Source: Linanthus parryae (taxonomy: Eukaryota; Streptophyta; Magnoliopsida; Ericales; Polemoniaceae). Taken from it: a stretch of DNA of 64,000 nucleotides. Location of the stretch: assembly GCA_023055425.1 (NCBI GenBank), contig JALGPY010000003.1, positions 19,279,001 through 19,343,000 of the forward strand, read 5' to 3'. Shown piece by piece: positions 35,091-46,549 of this stretch. The translations under genes and the position numbers were made by a program. How positions within the stretch are numbered: position 1 is the stretch's first letter; each line of letters opens with the position of its first letter. The notes beneath the pieces were generated by a model. That model searched no databases. It saw nothing but the letters and a program-made list of their open reading frames with translations, and had not been told where the DNA came from.

Positions 35091-35768
35091 TCATTTGGAA
35101 GTAGGGGCAACTCCTTTGACCTTCTTCTTATGCACCATCATTATGGCCTTGGTCTTGACTTTGTTGACGCTGTGTTCAGCTGTCTTTAGCATGTTCAACA
35201 AGTCTGGCAGAGTCTTACTAATCTCGTTCATATTATAGTTCATGATGAACTGATTATAACTGTCAGGAAACGATTGCAAGACAAGATCAGTTTCCAAATC
35301 TTGGCCAAGCGGGAATATTAGCCTCTCAAGGTTCTCAATGTACCCGATCATTCGGAGTACATGAGGCCCTACAGGATTCCCTTCTGCAAGACTTCTCTTG
35401 AACAATGCTTTGGACACCTCATAGCGTTCATGCCTTGCTTGTTCCTGAAACAATTGTTTCAAGTGTATGATCATATCATAGGCCTCCATGTTCTCATGCT
35501 GCTTCTGAAGCTCAGCAGTCATGGTGCAAAGCATGAGGCAAGTCACTTCATTAGAATCATTAATATGTTTCTGACGTGCCCTTACTTCCGCTAGAACAGA
35601 CTCGTCTTGTGGTGGTTCTGGAATTGGAGTGTCCAAGACGTACATCTTCTTTTCTTGCTTATGGACAATTCTTAAGTTTCTGTACCAGTCAATGAAATTT
35701 GTTCCAGACATTTTATCCTTCTCAAGGATAGATCTTAGGGATGAAGTCGATGCGTTGTTGTTTTCCAT
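35091..35768 (-). pseudogene. Copia gag, truncated by stop
   Basis: Minus-strand frame starting MENNNASTSSL has the copia gag features SGTNFIDWYRNLRIV and KTLPDLLNMLKTAEHSV. The frame ends at 35,091, just before the basic stretch and zinc knuckle that should follow in the same frame, so a stop separates gag from pol. An in-frame ATG further upstream (35,849) is ignored because the family start is at MENN. Confidence 0.85.
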
Positions 35769-35849
35769 TTGGAATTCTAAAAAACGAGAAATGTGCAATT
35801 TTAGTATTTTAAACAATTTAGCTATATTCAACAATGGATACATCATCAA

Positions 35850-37406
35850 ATATAGCTCACACTAATTTTCTCGGATTAATAGGCCTCACCATTAATGCGG
35901 AAAATATCATTATATTTTCTAGTTGGTCAAGATCCCCTTTTCACTTCTTCTTGAGCTTGCTTTGGCAAGACCCAAGAATATGTTATTTAGGTAGGAACCA
36001 TTCCAATTGCATCCCATGCAACTCTTGGTCCAATTAGGTGAATAACTCTTTATTCTTTATCATTTAGATAACGCCTAATTGTCATGCCTCTAGGTTCATC
36101 AATCCAATTGAGTCTTACCCAGTTGCGTCCAACCTCTTGCTTCAACATAAACATTACTAGCTTGTGTCGTCCGCAACACACCATGGTAAATTAAAATCTC
36201 CTTGCTTTGGCAAGCCCGAATTTTAATAAACCCTGATCATGAAGGGTGTTTTGGCAAGAGAAGGCAAAACGCAATATTTTAATTGAGAGATTTAATCATT
36301 CTTAATTTGTTTGGTTGATCAAATCAACATGATCTACTTATTTGGATTGGGAAATCCACAATAAAAGAACATCATTGTTTATTATTATCTTGTTAACGTT
36401 TTGCTAGTATCGCCATACAGACAAAAATAAATAACAAGACATGAATAATAAACATCCACAAAATAAAAATAAAAAAAACGTGGCATGGATATGGCCCCTA
36501 GACTTAGATATTATCAAGCCAATGATAATATCTAATTGCCCTATAGTGACAAGCTCATCCCCATGTGCTCCAACATAGCAGCGCGCCTAGGGTAGGGTGT
36601 ATTCTTCGTCTTTTGGCTTCTTTTGATCTCCGGTTTTCTTCTCCATGCTCTTAGCTATCATCTAAATATTTCTAATTCGAATCTAACATGTAGAATAAAT
36701 AAATAAAAAAAGCCTCATATGCTGAGGAGAAAAACGACTCGCAGGCCGTAAAACCTAATTAATTACTACATTAATTTGATCAACTCGCAGGCCGTAAACC
36801 AAACCACAAAACAATAAACATCCACAACCTAGGCCATATCCATCCACCATGCAACAAAGAATAAAATGCTGTTAAAACCAATTTTTTTTTTACGCGCTTG
36901 TTCAATTTTAATTGAATTGGGTAATTAGGGTTACAACGGTCCAAGGGGTCCAACCCATGCATGGGCCGAACCCCAAGAGGACCGCCGCCCGCCACGTGGC
37001 CCGGCCCAAGGTCGGCCGCCCTAGTGACTCGCGGCCTTGCTTGGCACGCAAGGAGGAGGGGCGGACGGCTAGGGTTTCGGCCCTACTCTCCTTCCCTTCC
37101 TTCCTTGTTGACCAAGCATGGTTGTTTCCTTATGGATGTTTCCATATAATTTTTTCCATAATTGAAAAACCCGTTTTTCAACTACGTGCCCATGAACCCT
37201 AATATTCAAGAACCCAATAATTCACATCCTATGTGATTAAACTCGCCAATTCTAACATCAATGTTAAATTAGATCTTGTTTATATTGAATCAAATTAAAT
37301 TTTGCATCCACTATGTCAATTACTTTCAGTTTTGCGTAAAAAATAACAATACGGTGTATAAACTGAAATCGTAACACATAAAATCATGTTATGCACTAAG
37401 ACATGT
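35850..37406 (-). other. Copia leader, no gene
   Basis: About 1.5 kb between the primer site and gag of the minus-strand copia. It holds GC-rich stretches (36,960-37,090) similar to parts of the adjacent LTR. No RNA gene or supported ORF. Confidence 0.55.
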
Positions 37407-37419
37407 GTCTCTGATACCA
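37407..37419 (-). other. Copia primer-binding site
   Basis: Minus strand TGGTATCAGAGAC, one base from the LTR end. It is an initiator tRNA-Met primer site pointing to the gag body on the left. Confidence 0.9.
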
Positions 37420-37420
37420 C

Positions 37421-38855
37421 TGTTGGGTTTTGACGTAGGTAACGCAGCGGAATAACAAAAATTTAATTCCTACTCAAAGCCCACAAAGGATCACAGGAAG
37501 AGACATCATAACATGATAAGGGACATAGAAGATGTGTACCTTTTGGTTTGGGAGATCACACGAAGAATAGTGTCCTCGTCTCTACGGTTGATCTGCGTCT
37601 AGAGGTTAGATCTAGATTCTTCCTTCTCTTAGTGCTAGCTTGGACCGGAGGAAGAGGGAAGAACGAATCACGCAGCGAGGACAAGAGAGGGGTTTCGGCC
37701 CTATCTTCGAGCCGACAGGAAGGGGGCGGACGCAAGGGGGTTCGGCCCCTTTGTGTTCTTCCTCTCTCTTTTGATTTCTCTCCCACTCACTTATGTTATG
37801 TGCATTAACATTAACATTAGTGGGAAGGAAGCTAGAGCCTCCTTTATATAGACCAACAACTCTTGTTAGTATACATAAAGGCCCATCCTAGTTCTACATG
37901 AACTTGGATTAGTCCCTTCCTTGCATATTAGTCCAGCTAAATTTGCAAGGTGTTGCAAAGTGATCCTTCTAATTAATTAAACATATTAATTAATCCCAAA
38001 TCTAGTTCAACACTATTTTACGTATGACCCCATAAGTTTCTACTTAGTTGGTAGGAACTTATTACTAACATGGAGCGGTGTCTAGCAACACATCAACGCA
38101 CCCAACTAATAGAAATAAGCCAATGATCCCGAAAAACCTTTGTGCCCAATATCACATATTGCACTATCCCTTTGTCTCCATATCCGGATTGGACACGAGA
38201 CATAAATAGTCACACTCGTATATCCAATCCATAGTTCCTCGATCCTGGGAATATGCTTATGCAAGCAGATAACATCAATATCTCCATATTGATTTATCTG
38301 AGTCTGGTCAGACATTCAATAAGCCTCATCCCTCGAGTGGTTGTGGATATTTGCTCCCATTATGTGGGAGGGACAAATACTCTCTACATCACTACGATCT
38401 CTAAGCTTGCTTCCTATCATGCCCGATAGCTATCTTTATGATTAACTAGTTACGGTGTAACGTTTTATAACATCAAAGCACAATATTTCACAACTAGAGT
38501 ATCTAGTGACTTCAATTCTAAGGATTGCAATTGTATTAGCACTACGAGAAGCGATTGTGACTTTAACATAATCTAATGCATCCTTCTCGTTGTGGTTTTA
38601 TCCAGTACGCCATTACTCCTAATGCATACCCATGTGTTAGACTTGATATCTCCATATCAATCTACACACATACTAGTCTATATTTGATCGTCCTATTAAT
38701 CAATATAAAGGGACTAGGGATATTTAAGATACACAACACATTGTACCTAAGGACTTAATTATATTAAATATCACAATAAATAATAAATGAATATTCTAGC
38801 CAATAACATTGTTCATACTAAATATTAGATTGCCGCTATGGCACCAATTCCAACA
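37421..38855 (-). repeat. Copia LTR shared by two half elements (1,435 bp)
   Basis: TGTTGG...CCAACA ends, with TATA box TATATAAA on the minus strand at 37,853-37,860. It has a primer-binding site on its left (as a 5' LTR must) and a purine tract on its right (as a 3' LTR must). It therefore serves as 5' LTR for gag-integrase and as 3' LTR for RT-RNase H. Confidence 0.9.
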
Positions 38856-38868
38856 GTCTCCCACTTGC
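38856..38868 (-). other. Copia polypurine tract
   Basis: Minus strand GCAAGTGGGAGAC abuts the LTR start, the usual copia purine tract. Confidence 0.85.
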
Positions 38869-38869
38869 A

Positions 38870-39473
38870 CTAGAGCCAATCTGGTGCATCTCGTATGCCT
38901 ATAGATATGGCGTGCCCTTCATGCTTTCGCTGCGTAAGAGGTTTTGCGAGCCGATCTGAAAGATTGTCATCCGTTGGAATCTTGCACATCTTCACATCTC
39001 CTCGATCGATCATATCACGAATAAGATGGAATCTCCTAAGTACAAGCTTTGATTTCTGGTGTGATCTTGGTTCCTTGGCTTGTGCGATCGCCCCTGAGTT
39101 GTCACAGTACAACTCTATGGGATCCACGATGCTAGGGACCACACCGAGCTAAGTGATAAACTTCTTTATCCAAACTGCCTCTTTTGCTGCTTCCGCAGCA
39201 GCAATGTACTCAGCTTCTATTTTAGAATCAGCAACTGTCCCTTGCTTGGAACTCTTCCAGCTCACAGCTCCTCCATTTAGGCAAAACACGTATCCAGACT
39301 GCGATCTGTAGTCATCTTAGTTGGTTTGGAAGCTTGCATCAGTTTACCAATTACACTTAGCTCTTCCTAACCTCCAAATATCAAGAAGGCATCCTTAGTT
39401 CTTCTCAAGTACTTTAGGATGTTCTTGACAGCAATCCAGTGACTCTAGTACACAACATGGCGTACATGATGGA
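38870..39473 (-). pseudogene. Copia RNase H end, broken
   Basis: Minus-strand copia RNase H C-terminus: IELYCDNSGAIAQAKEPRSH (39,120-39,061), FHLIRDMIDRGDV, KIPTDDNLSDRLAKPLTQ, HEGHAISIGIR. Upstream on the same strand lies AVKNILKYLRRTKDAFLI near 39,420. Several stops and frame changes are present, and the part that should join MYAMLCTR to the AVKNIL motif is deleted. The solo LTR at 39,474 separates it from the RT. Confidence 0.85.
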
Positions 39474-40672
39474 TGTAGGGTTTTGATTCATGGATGCGCA
39501 AAGGAAACACAAACAATCATAAACCATGCAAAACCATCCAAGGATCACAAGTCAAGAGGCATAACGATGGTAAGGGTTAGAAATCAATAACACACCTTAG
39601 GGTTCTCCTTTGATGACTTCAAACGCGAATTGTGTCACGTTCTCTATGGTTGATCCACGCCTAGAGTTGATCCTAGAATCTCCCAAGTCCTTGGTGCTAG
39701 CCCGGAAGAGGAAGAGGAAGAAGAATCACGCAAAACGAGACCCAAAGGAGGGCTCTCGGCCTCCTTGTGGCCGACGGGATGGGGCGGCGAGCAAAGGGGC
39801 GGTCGGCTCCTTTGCTTGTTGCTCACTCTCCTTCTTTTTTTCTCTCCCACTCTTGTTATGTTCAATAATGAGCATAATTCATGTGGGAAGGAAGGAAGGA
39901 AGGTCCTTTATATAGTCCAACAACTCCTTGTCAACTACCTAAAGGAGTTATTCTAGTCCTACTAGAATTCAATTTAGTCCCTTCCTTGCAAATTAGTCCC
40001 TACTAAGTTTGCAAGGTTTTGCAAAGTGGTCATTCTAATTAATTAATCCAATTAATTAATTCCCAAATCTAGTTCAACTCTATATAGCGTGTGACCCCAT
40101 AGGTTCTATCTAGTTGGTAGCAACTATTTGCTAATATGGAGCGGTTTCTAGCAAAACATCCATTCTAGCCAACTAATAGAATAGTCATCTCGACAACCTT
40201 TGTACAAGTAATTGTCTCATCCCTTTGTCTCTATATCCGGATTGGACACGAGACATAAATAGTCACACTCGTATATCCAATCCATAGTTCCTCGATCCTG
40301 GGAATATGCTTATACAAGTCTAAGGATGACAATCAAGTCTAAGGATGACAATACCATTGCACCGCGATAAGCGCTTGTGACTCAACATAACGTATATGTA
40401 GCCTTCTCGGAGATGGGTCAATCCAGTGCAACATTCCCTAATGCACACCTATGTGTTGGATCATGATATCTCCATATCAATCCAACCCCATACTAGTCTA
40501 TAGATGATTGTCCCATTAATCATTATACTGGACTAGGGATATTTAAGATAAACAACACAATTGTAAATCTAAGGACTTCATTATATTAAATATCCAATAA
40601 ATAATAAATGAATTTCTAGCCACAAATAAATTCATACTAAACTAGATTGACTCTAGGGCATCTATTCCAACA
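39474..40672 (-). mobile_element. Solo copia LTR (1,199 bp)
   Basis: Ends TGTAGG...CCAACA on the plus strand, flanked by a perfect 5-bp duplication ATGGA (39,469-39,473 and 40,673-40,677). The copia RT reading frame is interrupted exactly at the duplication. It is related to the LTR at 37,421-38,855, sharing long blocks such as the segment around ATCCGGATTGGACACGAGAC, but is shorter and diverged. TATA at ~39,905-39,913 on the minus strand. A solo LTR forms by recombination between the two LTRs of an insertion. Confidence 0.93.
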
Positions 40673-41325
40673 ATGGATCCTATGGCCGAAGCATAGGGTA
40701 TCCTACTCATGCGGTCCTTCTCAATCTCGTTGGAGGGACAGTCACTCTTAGAAAGAGTGACTCCATGCGACATGGGCAAGAATCCCTTCTTGGAATCTTG
40801 CATGTTGAACCTCTTCAATACCTTGTCTATATATGTACTTTGACTAAGGCTGAGCAGCTTTCTAGATCTATCCCTATAGATCTTTATACCAAGTATATAG
40901 GCTGCATCTCCTATGTCCTTCATTGCGAAACACTTTCCTAGCCAATATTTAACGGATTGCAAAGTAGGAATGTCGTTGCCAGTGAATAGTATGCCATCCA
41001 CATACAAGACCAGAAATACTACAGAACTCCCACTAACCTTCTTGTAAAGACAAGGCTCATCTTCGTTCTTGATGAAGCCAAACTCTTTGACTGCGTCATA
41101 GAAACGTCGATTCCAGCTCCTAGAAGCTTGTTTTAATCCATAAATGGACCTTTGTAGCTTACAGGCTTTATTAGCATTCTATGGATCCTCAAAACCCTCA
41201 GGTTGTGTCATGTACACATCCTTGAGGAGGTTCCCATAAAGGAACGCTGTTTTGACATCCATTTTCCAAATCTCGTAGTCGTAGTATGCTGCAATAGCAA
41301 GTAGAATTCGAATGGATTTAGTCAT
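40673..41325 (-). pseudogene. Copia reverse transcriptase, 5'-truncated
   Basis: Minus strand, reading from ~41,325: SIRILLAIAAYYDYEIWKMD, VKTAFL, DVYMTQPEGFEDP, LQRSIYGLKQASRSWNRRFY, then the catalytic box LYVDGILFTGND (YVDD degraded to YVDG) and AYILGIKIYRDRSRKLLSLS, up to IPYASAIGS. An early stop lies near 41,180. The RT N-terminus and the linker from integrase are absent. The YVDG change suggests loss of polymerase activity. Confidence 0.88.
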
Positions 41326-41329
41326 GTGG

Positions 41330-41631
41330 TCATTTGGAACTGCATCGTCATCTCCGCCCCCAACAACAGCTCAGTACCAGGGAAGTAGATATGAAAGACC
41401 AATAAGAGATCGTCTGGTACTGTCAACAGAAAATGTGCTAACATCATCTTGCCTGCAAGCATCGCCGGAAGGATCCATTATATCAGTCTTAGACGAGGCC
41501 ATGAAAATGACAGTCAAACATTTGAATGGATTTTGAGGCTGGCAGAAAATGTTTTGAATTTAAATAAAACTCCAACATCGACCCGGACACAAGCTAGGTC
41601 TCGAAGTCCATCTCCTTAACAAGAGGCCCGA
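41330..41631 (+). pseudogene. TCP-domain relic 1
   Basis: TCP proteins are plant transcription factors with a basic helix-loop-helix-like domain. Here an N-terminal part (WSFGTASSSPPPT, then ERPIRDRL resembling the start of the basic region) is in one frame. The helix region is in another frame (41,395-41,631): NIILPASIAGRIHYIS, RRGHENDSQTFEWIL, RLAENVLNL. It shares the pattern P-A...R...GH..D..T..W.L with TCP proteins and with relic 2. A frameshift and an upstream stop make this a pseudogene. The 3' part aligns to relic 2 past the domain (CGAAGTCCATCT), so the two are tandem duplicates. Confidence 0.7.
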
Positions 41632-41829
41632 AAGATCCTTAATGCACGAGACAAACTGCACATTGATCCTCGACGTACGAGCTTAAAGTGCATGTTACTC
41701 CTGGCCTACACGAGTTAAAATTGTGACCAGAAAGTCAAAAGACTTAAACCAAGGGGGGCCGTTGCATTTATGATTCAGCACGCTACCGCTTCGTTTCCGG
41801 ATCTGGTACCACAAAAGTGGCTCCTTCTC

Positions 41830-41838
41830 TATATATAC
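41830..41838 (+). promoter_or_regulatory. TATA box of TCP relic 2
   Basis: TATATATAC lies 110 bp before the ATG at 41,940, and an AC-rich leader follows. The promoter looks intact although the coding region is not. Confidence 0.55.
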
Positions 41839-41939
41839 AAGGCCTTCATCAAAAGCTGAACACTCAAAGCACTTCCCTCAAGCTACCTCTCAAAAACCAA
41901 GATAGCTTGAACCCTTTTGGCAACCCCAAATAAAACTCC

Positions 41940-42520
41940 ATGTCTAAGACACCAACCAAAACTCCGCCTCCCTCACCATCATCGTGGGAATTGGGGACAT
42001 CATCGTCGTCATCATCATCACGACCAGCGACCGCGAGCACCTGTGCAATCTTGGTAGGTATACCAGTCAGATCTCTCCAGGATTACCTGTCGCAACCGCC
42101 ACCCAGAATCTCTCTACTCCCCGCGTTTCCATGGCCACACGCATTGCCATCATCACCGGCTCCACGGGCGATCTGACCTCAACCTCGAGAAGGATACCCG
42201 AAAGGAGAATAGCAAGAGAGCATCAAATCCTGATTGGTAGACAAGATGCACACATCATCCTGCCCGCAAGCCTCGTTGCCAGAGTCCAGGACATCACTTT
42301 TCGATTGGGCCACCGATCTGATAGTCAAACTATCGAATGGTTGCTGCACCAGGACGAACGTATCACAGACTTGCCAAATTCTCCAGCATCAATCTTGCCA
42401 CCAACTAGGCGTCGAAGCCCATCTACGTGTTGGCGAAGGCCGAGAAGTACACACGCTCCTTTATGCACGAGTCTAAACTGCACATCACCCAAAACAACAA
42501 ATGAACTACGTTTGAATTGA
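41940..42520 (+). pseudogene. TCP-domain relic 2 with degenerate basic region
   Basis: An ATG at 41,940 opens a frame with KTPPPSPSSWELGTSSSS, the counterpart of relic 1's N-terminus. The TCP helices are in a different frame (41,984-42,520): LPASLVARVQDITF, RLGHRSDSQTIEWLLHQ. About 18 of 31 positions agree with the class I TCP pattern as I recall it (P-A, AR, LGH.SD, TIEWLL.Q). The basic region, normally rich in Arg/Lys (RGRRIR), reads GRQDAHIIL here. The helix frame stays open for 178 codons and ends at a stop shared in position with sequence similarity downstream. A frameshift separates the start from the domain. It sits between copia debris and the 3' part of the outer retrotransposon, so capture by a mobile element is possible. 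No intron is seen. Confidence 0.72.
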
Positions 42521-43260
42521 TCCCATCTCTTGTGTACGTAGGTAACTTGGAATATCTTTCCGAGTTCAGTTATACAACAAAAAAAACATTTTTCCCCCGC
42601 CTCCTAAAGTTTGGCGTTGAATTCCAACTCCAAGTGCATTTCATTGTTGCGTTAACGCTTCAAAACCGGTGTTGCCACTTCAACCTCCAATGGGCAGCAG
42701 CCCCTCCAACGACTAGAAATGGTCAAAAGTCACTTTTTCCCTTTGTCCTATCCGTACAACGGCTAGTAGGGAGGTTAGGAACGTAATTGGATGCTCTTGG
42801 AGTTTCTCTAAATAGAAGCTACATAACATACTAGCTTCATTCCTCAAACATATTTAAAAATATCTTCAGAGGGTCCTACAACTATTATTTTACTTATCAT
42901 AGTCGTGTACGTGATGGTTCTCTTTGTACGGCTCGGCCTCTCCTTCATCAACAAGCCTTTGCTCCATTTCCTTTTGGTTTGGTTGTTTGGGTTTATCCTT
43001 ATGTTGGTAGCATACCATAGGGAAAAGCAGGAAACGACAATATATGAAAGGATGAAGTACCAGTGAGGTAGCTATTTCATCGATCTTCTCCCTTATGAAA
43101 AAAAAAGAAAAAAAAAGAAAAAGAAAACGTAAATAAATAAATAAAATAAAAATGAGCCGATTGACTTCATCCCATCTCTTAGGTACATAGGTAGCTTAGA
43201 ATAAATTTTCAAGTTTAGTCATAACAACAAAAACAAATGTTTTTTTTCCACTTTGGTTAA
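42521..43260. repeat. Direct repeat downstream of TCP relics
   Basis: The segment from CCCATCTCTT(G/A) through GTACGTAGGTAACTT to the (CAA/A)n stretch at 42,526-42,600 recurs at 43,170-43,250 with changes (GTACATAGGTAGCTT). It suggests a third, mostly lost member of the tandem series. No gene between them. Confidence 0.6.
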
Positions 43261-43449
43261 GCCGATTGAAATCTCATACTACGAGTGTTTCGAGTAGTTA
43301 CGGGTTCAAGTATTCGTTCGGACTTTGAAAGCGAAACAAACAAAAAATATTTCAAGTTCAACCGCGCACGTCAGACGACATAAGATTTTATCATGACATA
43401 AAGAAACCAAACATGTTCGAAAGCTTTCTTTATATAAACAGAAGGAGGA

Positions 43450-44400
43450 CTACATAATTTGAAATACGTGAAGAGAAAAACGACAGTGACTTCGGAGTTA
43501 AAATTTGGCTTCAATGATCCTTGTTCTTTTCGTTTCAAGGATTTCTGTCACCTCTGCCAAACGACGAGAAGATGCTTGGCTATACTCGAGGATGAAAAAT
43601 TCCTTCTCGAGATCCGCCTCCAAACTCAAATTCTTTTCTTTCCCGTTGCGAGGCTGATTCGAGTCCGTCAATTTCAGTTCGCAAGTTTTGGAGAGTTTCG
43701 CGTAGCTCACTTTCTTTAGCACGGAGAGACGGAAGCTTCTCTTTGGCTGGGTTAGGATCCATCGCTAGTGAAGCTCATCAATGTGAGTTGGCCTCCACTT
43801 GACCCTCGGTCGGACCGGAAGCTGATACCTTCAAAAGGTGATTCTCTCCGCCTCATAAAGCCTTGCGTTCAAAAAGAAGGCGTCCGCCAACTCCTTGAAA
43901 TGTACTCTACCGCCAGGAACTATAGCCTCCATCATTGCAAACATATTAGGGGTGTCTTCTACGAGGGGAACCAAGGCATCAAATGGGGTTGACAAAATCC
44001 TTCGGCGAATGGTATCCCAAAATACCGACATGAGACTTATTTTGCATTCTTCAACCATCGAGCCTCCTTCAGTTGAAGTTGAAGAAGCTTCACCATGACA
44101 AATGTCCAAGAACGCGGCATGAAATTGACCCAGCTCAGTATCTTCAAGATCAAAAGATGGCTGAAATAACCTCATCAGAAGAGCACTCCTCTATCTTTCC
44201 TGGCATCGAATTGCTTCCCCCGACCTCAGCTGAGGAGCGAATCGTAGCCCCCTTCACTTCCCGACTATCTTGTTTCATCTCTACAAGAGGTTCAGTGTAC
44301 CTTGGGTCTCTGCATCCTCAAGAAATGTTGAAGTTGATTTCCCTGGGGACATCGAGATCTTTCCTTCGGGACCTTACCTGATTGACTTCCGATGATCTTC
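43450..44400 (-). pseudogene. Antisense coiled-coil gene remnant in the outer retrotransposon
   Basis: Minus-strand frames 44,175-43,831 and 43,762-43,498 belong together: the first holds CKISLMSVFWDTIRRRIL, STPFDALVPLVED and FKELADAFFLNARLYE; the second is heptad-like (LPSLRAKESELRETLQNLR). Upstream, 44,400-44,180 continues with basic KKNRHKVLVSRKKI in shifted frames. The order (basic region, helical part, coiled coil) resembles the C-terminal half of plant mobile-domain proteins carried antisense by Tat-type retrotransposons. Family assignment is from memory and tentative. Frameshifts make it non-functional. It lies opposite to the host element's own direction. Confidence 0.5.
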
Positions 44401-46549
44401 TTGCGAGAGACGAGAACTTTATGCCTATTTTTCTTCCCGGACTGGTCGTCAATATTCCTCACTGAGGACACTTGCGCCTTTTATATCCGCTTCTTCTCTG
44501 ACGTCAGAAGCGTGTGATCTACCTCCCCCGTCCTTTGACGTGACGGATCACCACGGATGCCTCACTCCCCCCCAGTTCACAACATATCAGACTCCCTCGC
44601 CGTTCTTGAAACCTATGAGATTGTGGTCCTCTGAAGACTCTTTCACCCGCTTCAAGCTTGAGGCTTCATCCACATCGCCCTTGCGCTTAGAACAAATCAT
44701 GCTCTTTCATCGCGAGCTGCATTTGAGGGCTTCATGTCAATTATGCCAGGTACAAAAAAATTCTTCCACTCTATTTTGCCATCACGATTGCTGTCTGACG
44801 ATCCTTGGTTCAACTTTGGAACAGACCTTGAGGTAACAAGTGGATTTTGCAAAAAAAAAAAAGAATCGCAATTAATTATTATACTAAAAACAGACAGTTT
44901 ATAATTGATTTAGTAGATACATAAAAAGTGCTCTTTTAAACTATCTCATGTTATTTATTAAGTATTTAAAGAAAAAAATATTGAAAATGACAAATTCAAA
45001 AAAGAACTAACGTATGAAAAAAATAGAGACTAAGTCTTGTTTTCAGAAAAGAAATGAATATAAAAAAAATTTGTCATAAGAAAAATCAACAACAAAAATG
45101 TCAACACTAAGTGGTGGTGAAGAGTGACTTGGAGTCACATGAAGTGAAAAAGAAAACAAACAAACAAATGAAACGAAAGAAGAAGAGATGGCAGTGAGTC
45201 AGTAACTTTACCGTCTGAAACAAGTGAAACAAAAAAATAAAATGATAGTGACATGGTCAAGTGGAGGGAATGAAAGAGACAATTCTGTAATGAGAAACGA
45301 AATGGAAAAAAAATGAATGAAATGAGAAAACTAAGAAACTGAACAGATTTGCCACAGTTGGCCATATGGTAACTCCATTTGGCTTGGAACATTTGTGCCA
45401 CTATATTTTTTTTCACATATCACATACAACTTTGTCACTTAATGTGGCTACATTATTATTATCAAAGTCTTGCCACTCTTCATAATAAATTGTCTACCAT
45501 CTTCTTCCCTATCTATATCCTCTCTATCCCTGGTTTTTCCGAAGAAATTGGAAATATCCACCCTAATGACCCATGAGAATCAACGTTGTTTTCTTTTCCC
45601 TCTCTCACTCTTTGTTTCCAAAGAAAGAACACATGAGATTTTTCTTCATCTTCCAATTTGATACCAAGTACGAAGAGCTAAAAGAATTCAAAGATCCAGT
45701 TCGTGATTACTAAAGGTGAAGTAAGCAAGAGGAACAAGTTTATACAAGGAGTAAAGCAAAGAAAGTTGAGTCCTAGCAAATCAAGAAAAGCACCACGAGA
45801 TTTCTCTCGCGGCTTGTTCAGGAAAACTTCACAAAGCAAAGAAAGAAAGTAGGTGCAAGCAAGCAAAAATATAGCATATGTTTGTATATGAATGCACAAG
45901 AAAAGAAGAAATTGTTTTGGAACGTACCATGGTCAGCTGAAGTGAAAGCAGTTGAGACTTGTGAAAGAGTTTACCGAGTTATGAAAGTCCGGAAGGCGGT
46001 CAAGGCTTTTGGAAAGAAGATTACACAGTTGGAAGTTGATGAACAAAATTATCGATGGGCTGAATTTATAAAGGAGATGAGGTAAGAAGAGATCATTGAG
46101 GTGAAGGGAAATCTACGGATGAAATTCGCCGACGATGGATAACTCCCATCACCGTAAAGAAAGCGACGATGTTCTTCCAAATCTTTGAACAGTGAAGAAC
46201 CAGCCTACTTGAAGGCAACTTACGCATGGCGGACAAGAGGAAGGTATTGTTCATTATGAAAATTGATTGAATTTTCATGCACTCAGCCAATTATACGAAT
46301 CACTTTGAAGTTCCTGATTCTTGACAAAGGGAAATGTTAAAAGGAAGAAGACAATATCTCATAAATAATCTTTGTCAAATTACTCTTGGATGGATGAAAA
46401 GCCAGCAACTGACGAAGAAAAGTTTCCTACGCTATTTGAAAATTTTCTCATGGTTAAGGAGCACCATCGTCCTGCCAATGAAAGCGTTTATTCGAGACTC
46501 ATCCACTTCAGCAAACGAAAGGGAACTGAACCAGTCTCGAGGTGAAATT
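44401..46549. other. 3' region of outer retrotransposon, no confident gene
   Basis: AT-rich DNA with A-rich runs (44,850). A plus-strand frame at 45,882-46,085 (67 aa, with WSAEVKAVETCERVY and KAVKAFGKKITQLEVDE) looks protein-like in composition but is not recognised. The rest is anonymous. No clear purine tract is visible before 46,550. Confidence 0.4.

Noticed and set aside
41780..42520. Endogenous pararetrovirus promoter and leader
   Set aside because: A TATA box and AC-rich leader resemble one, but no viral reverse transcriptase, movement protein or coat protein is nearby, and the following frame is TCP-like.
45882..46085. 67-residue Lys/Glu-rich frame as a real gene
   Set aside because: Protein-like composition but no homology I recognise, no promoter, and it sits in decayed retrotransposon sequence; noted in the region entry only.
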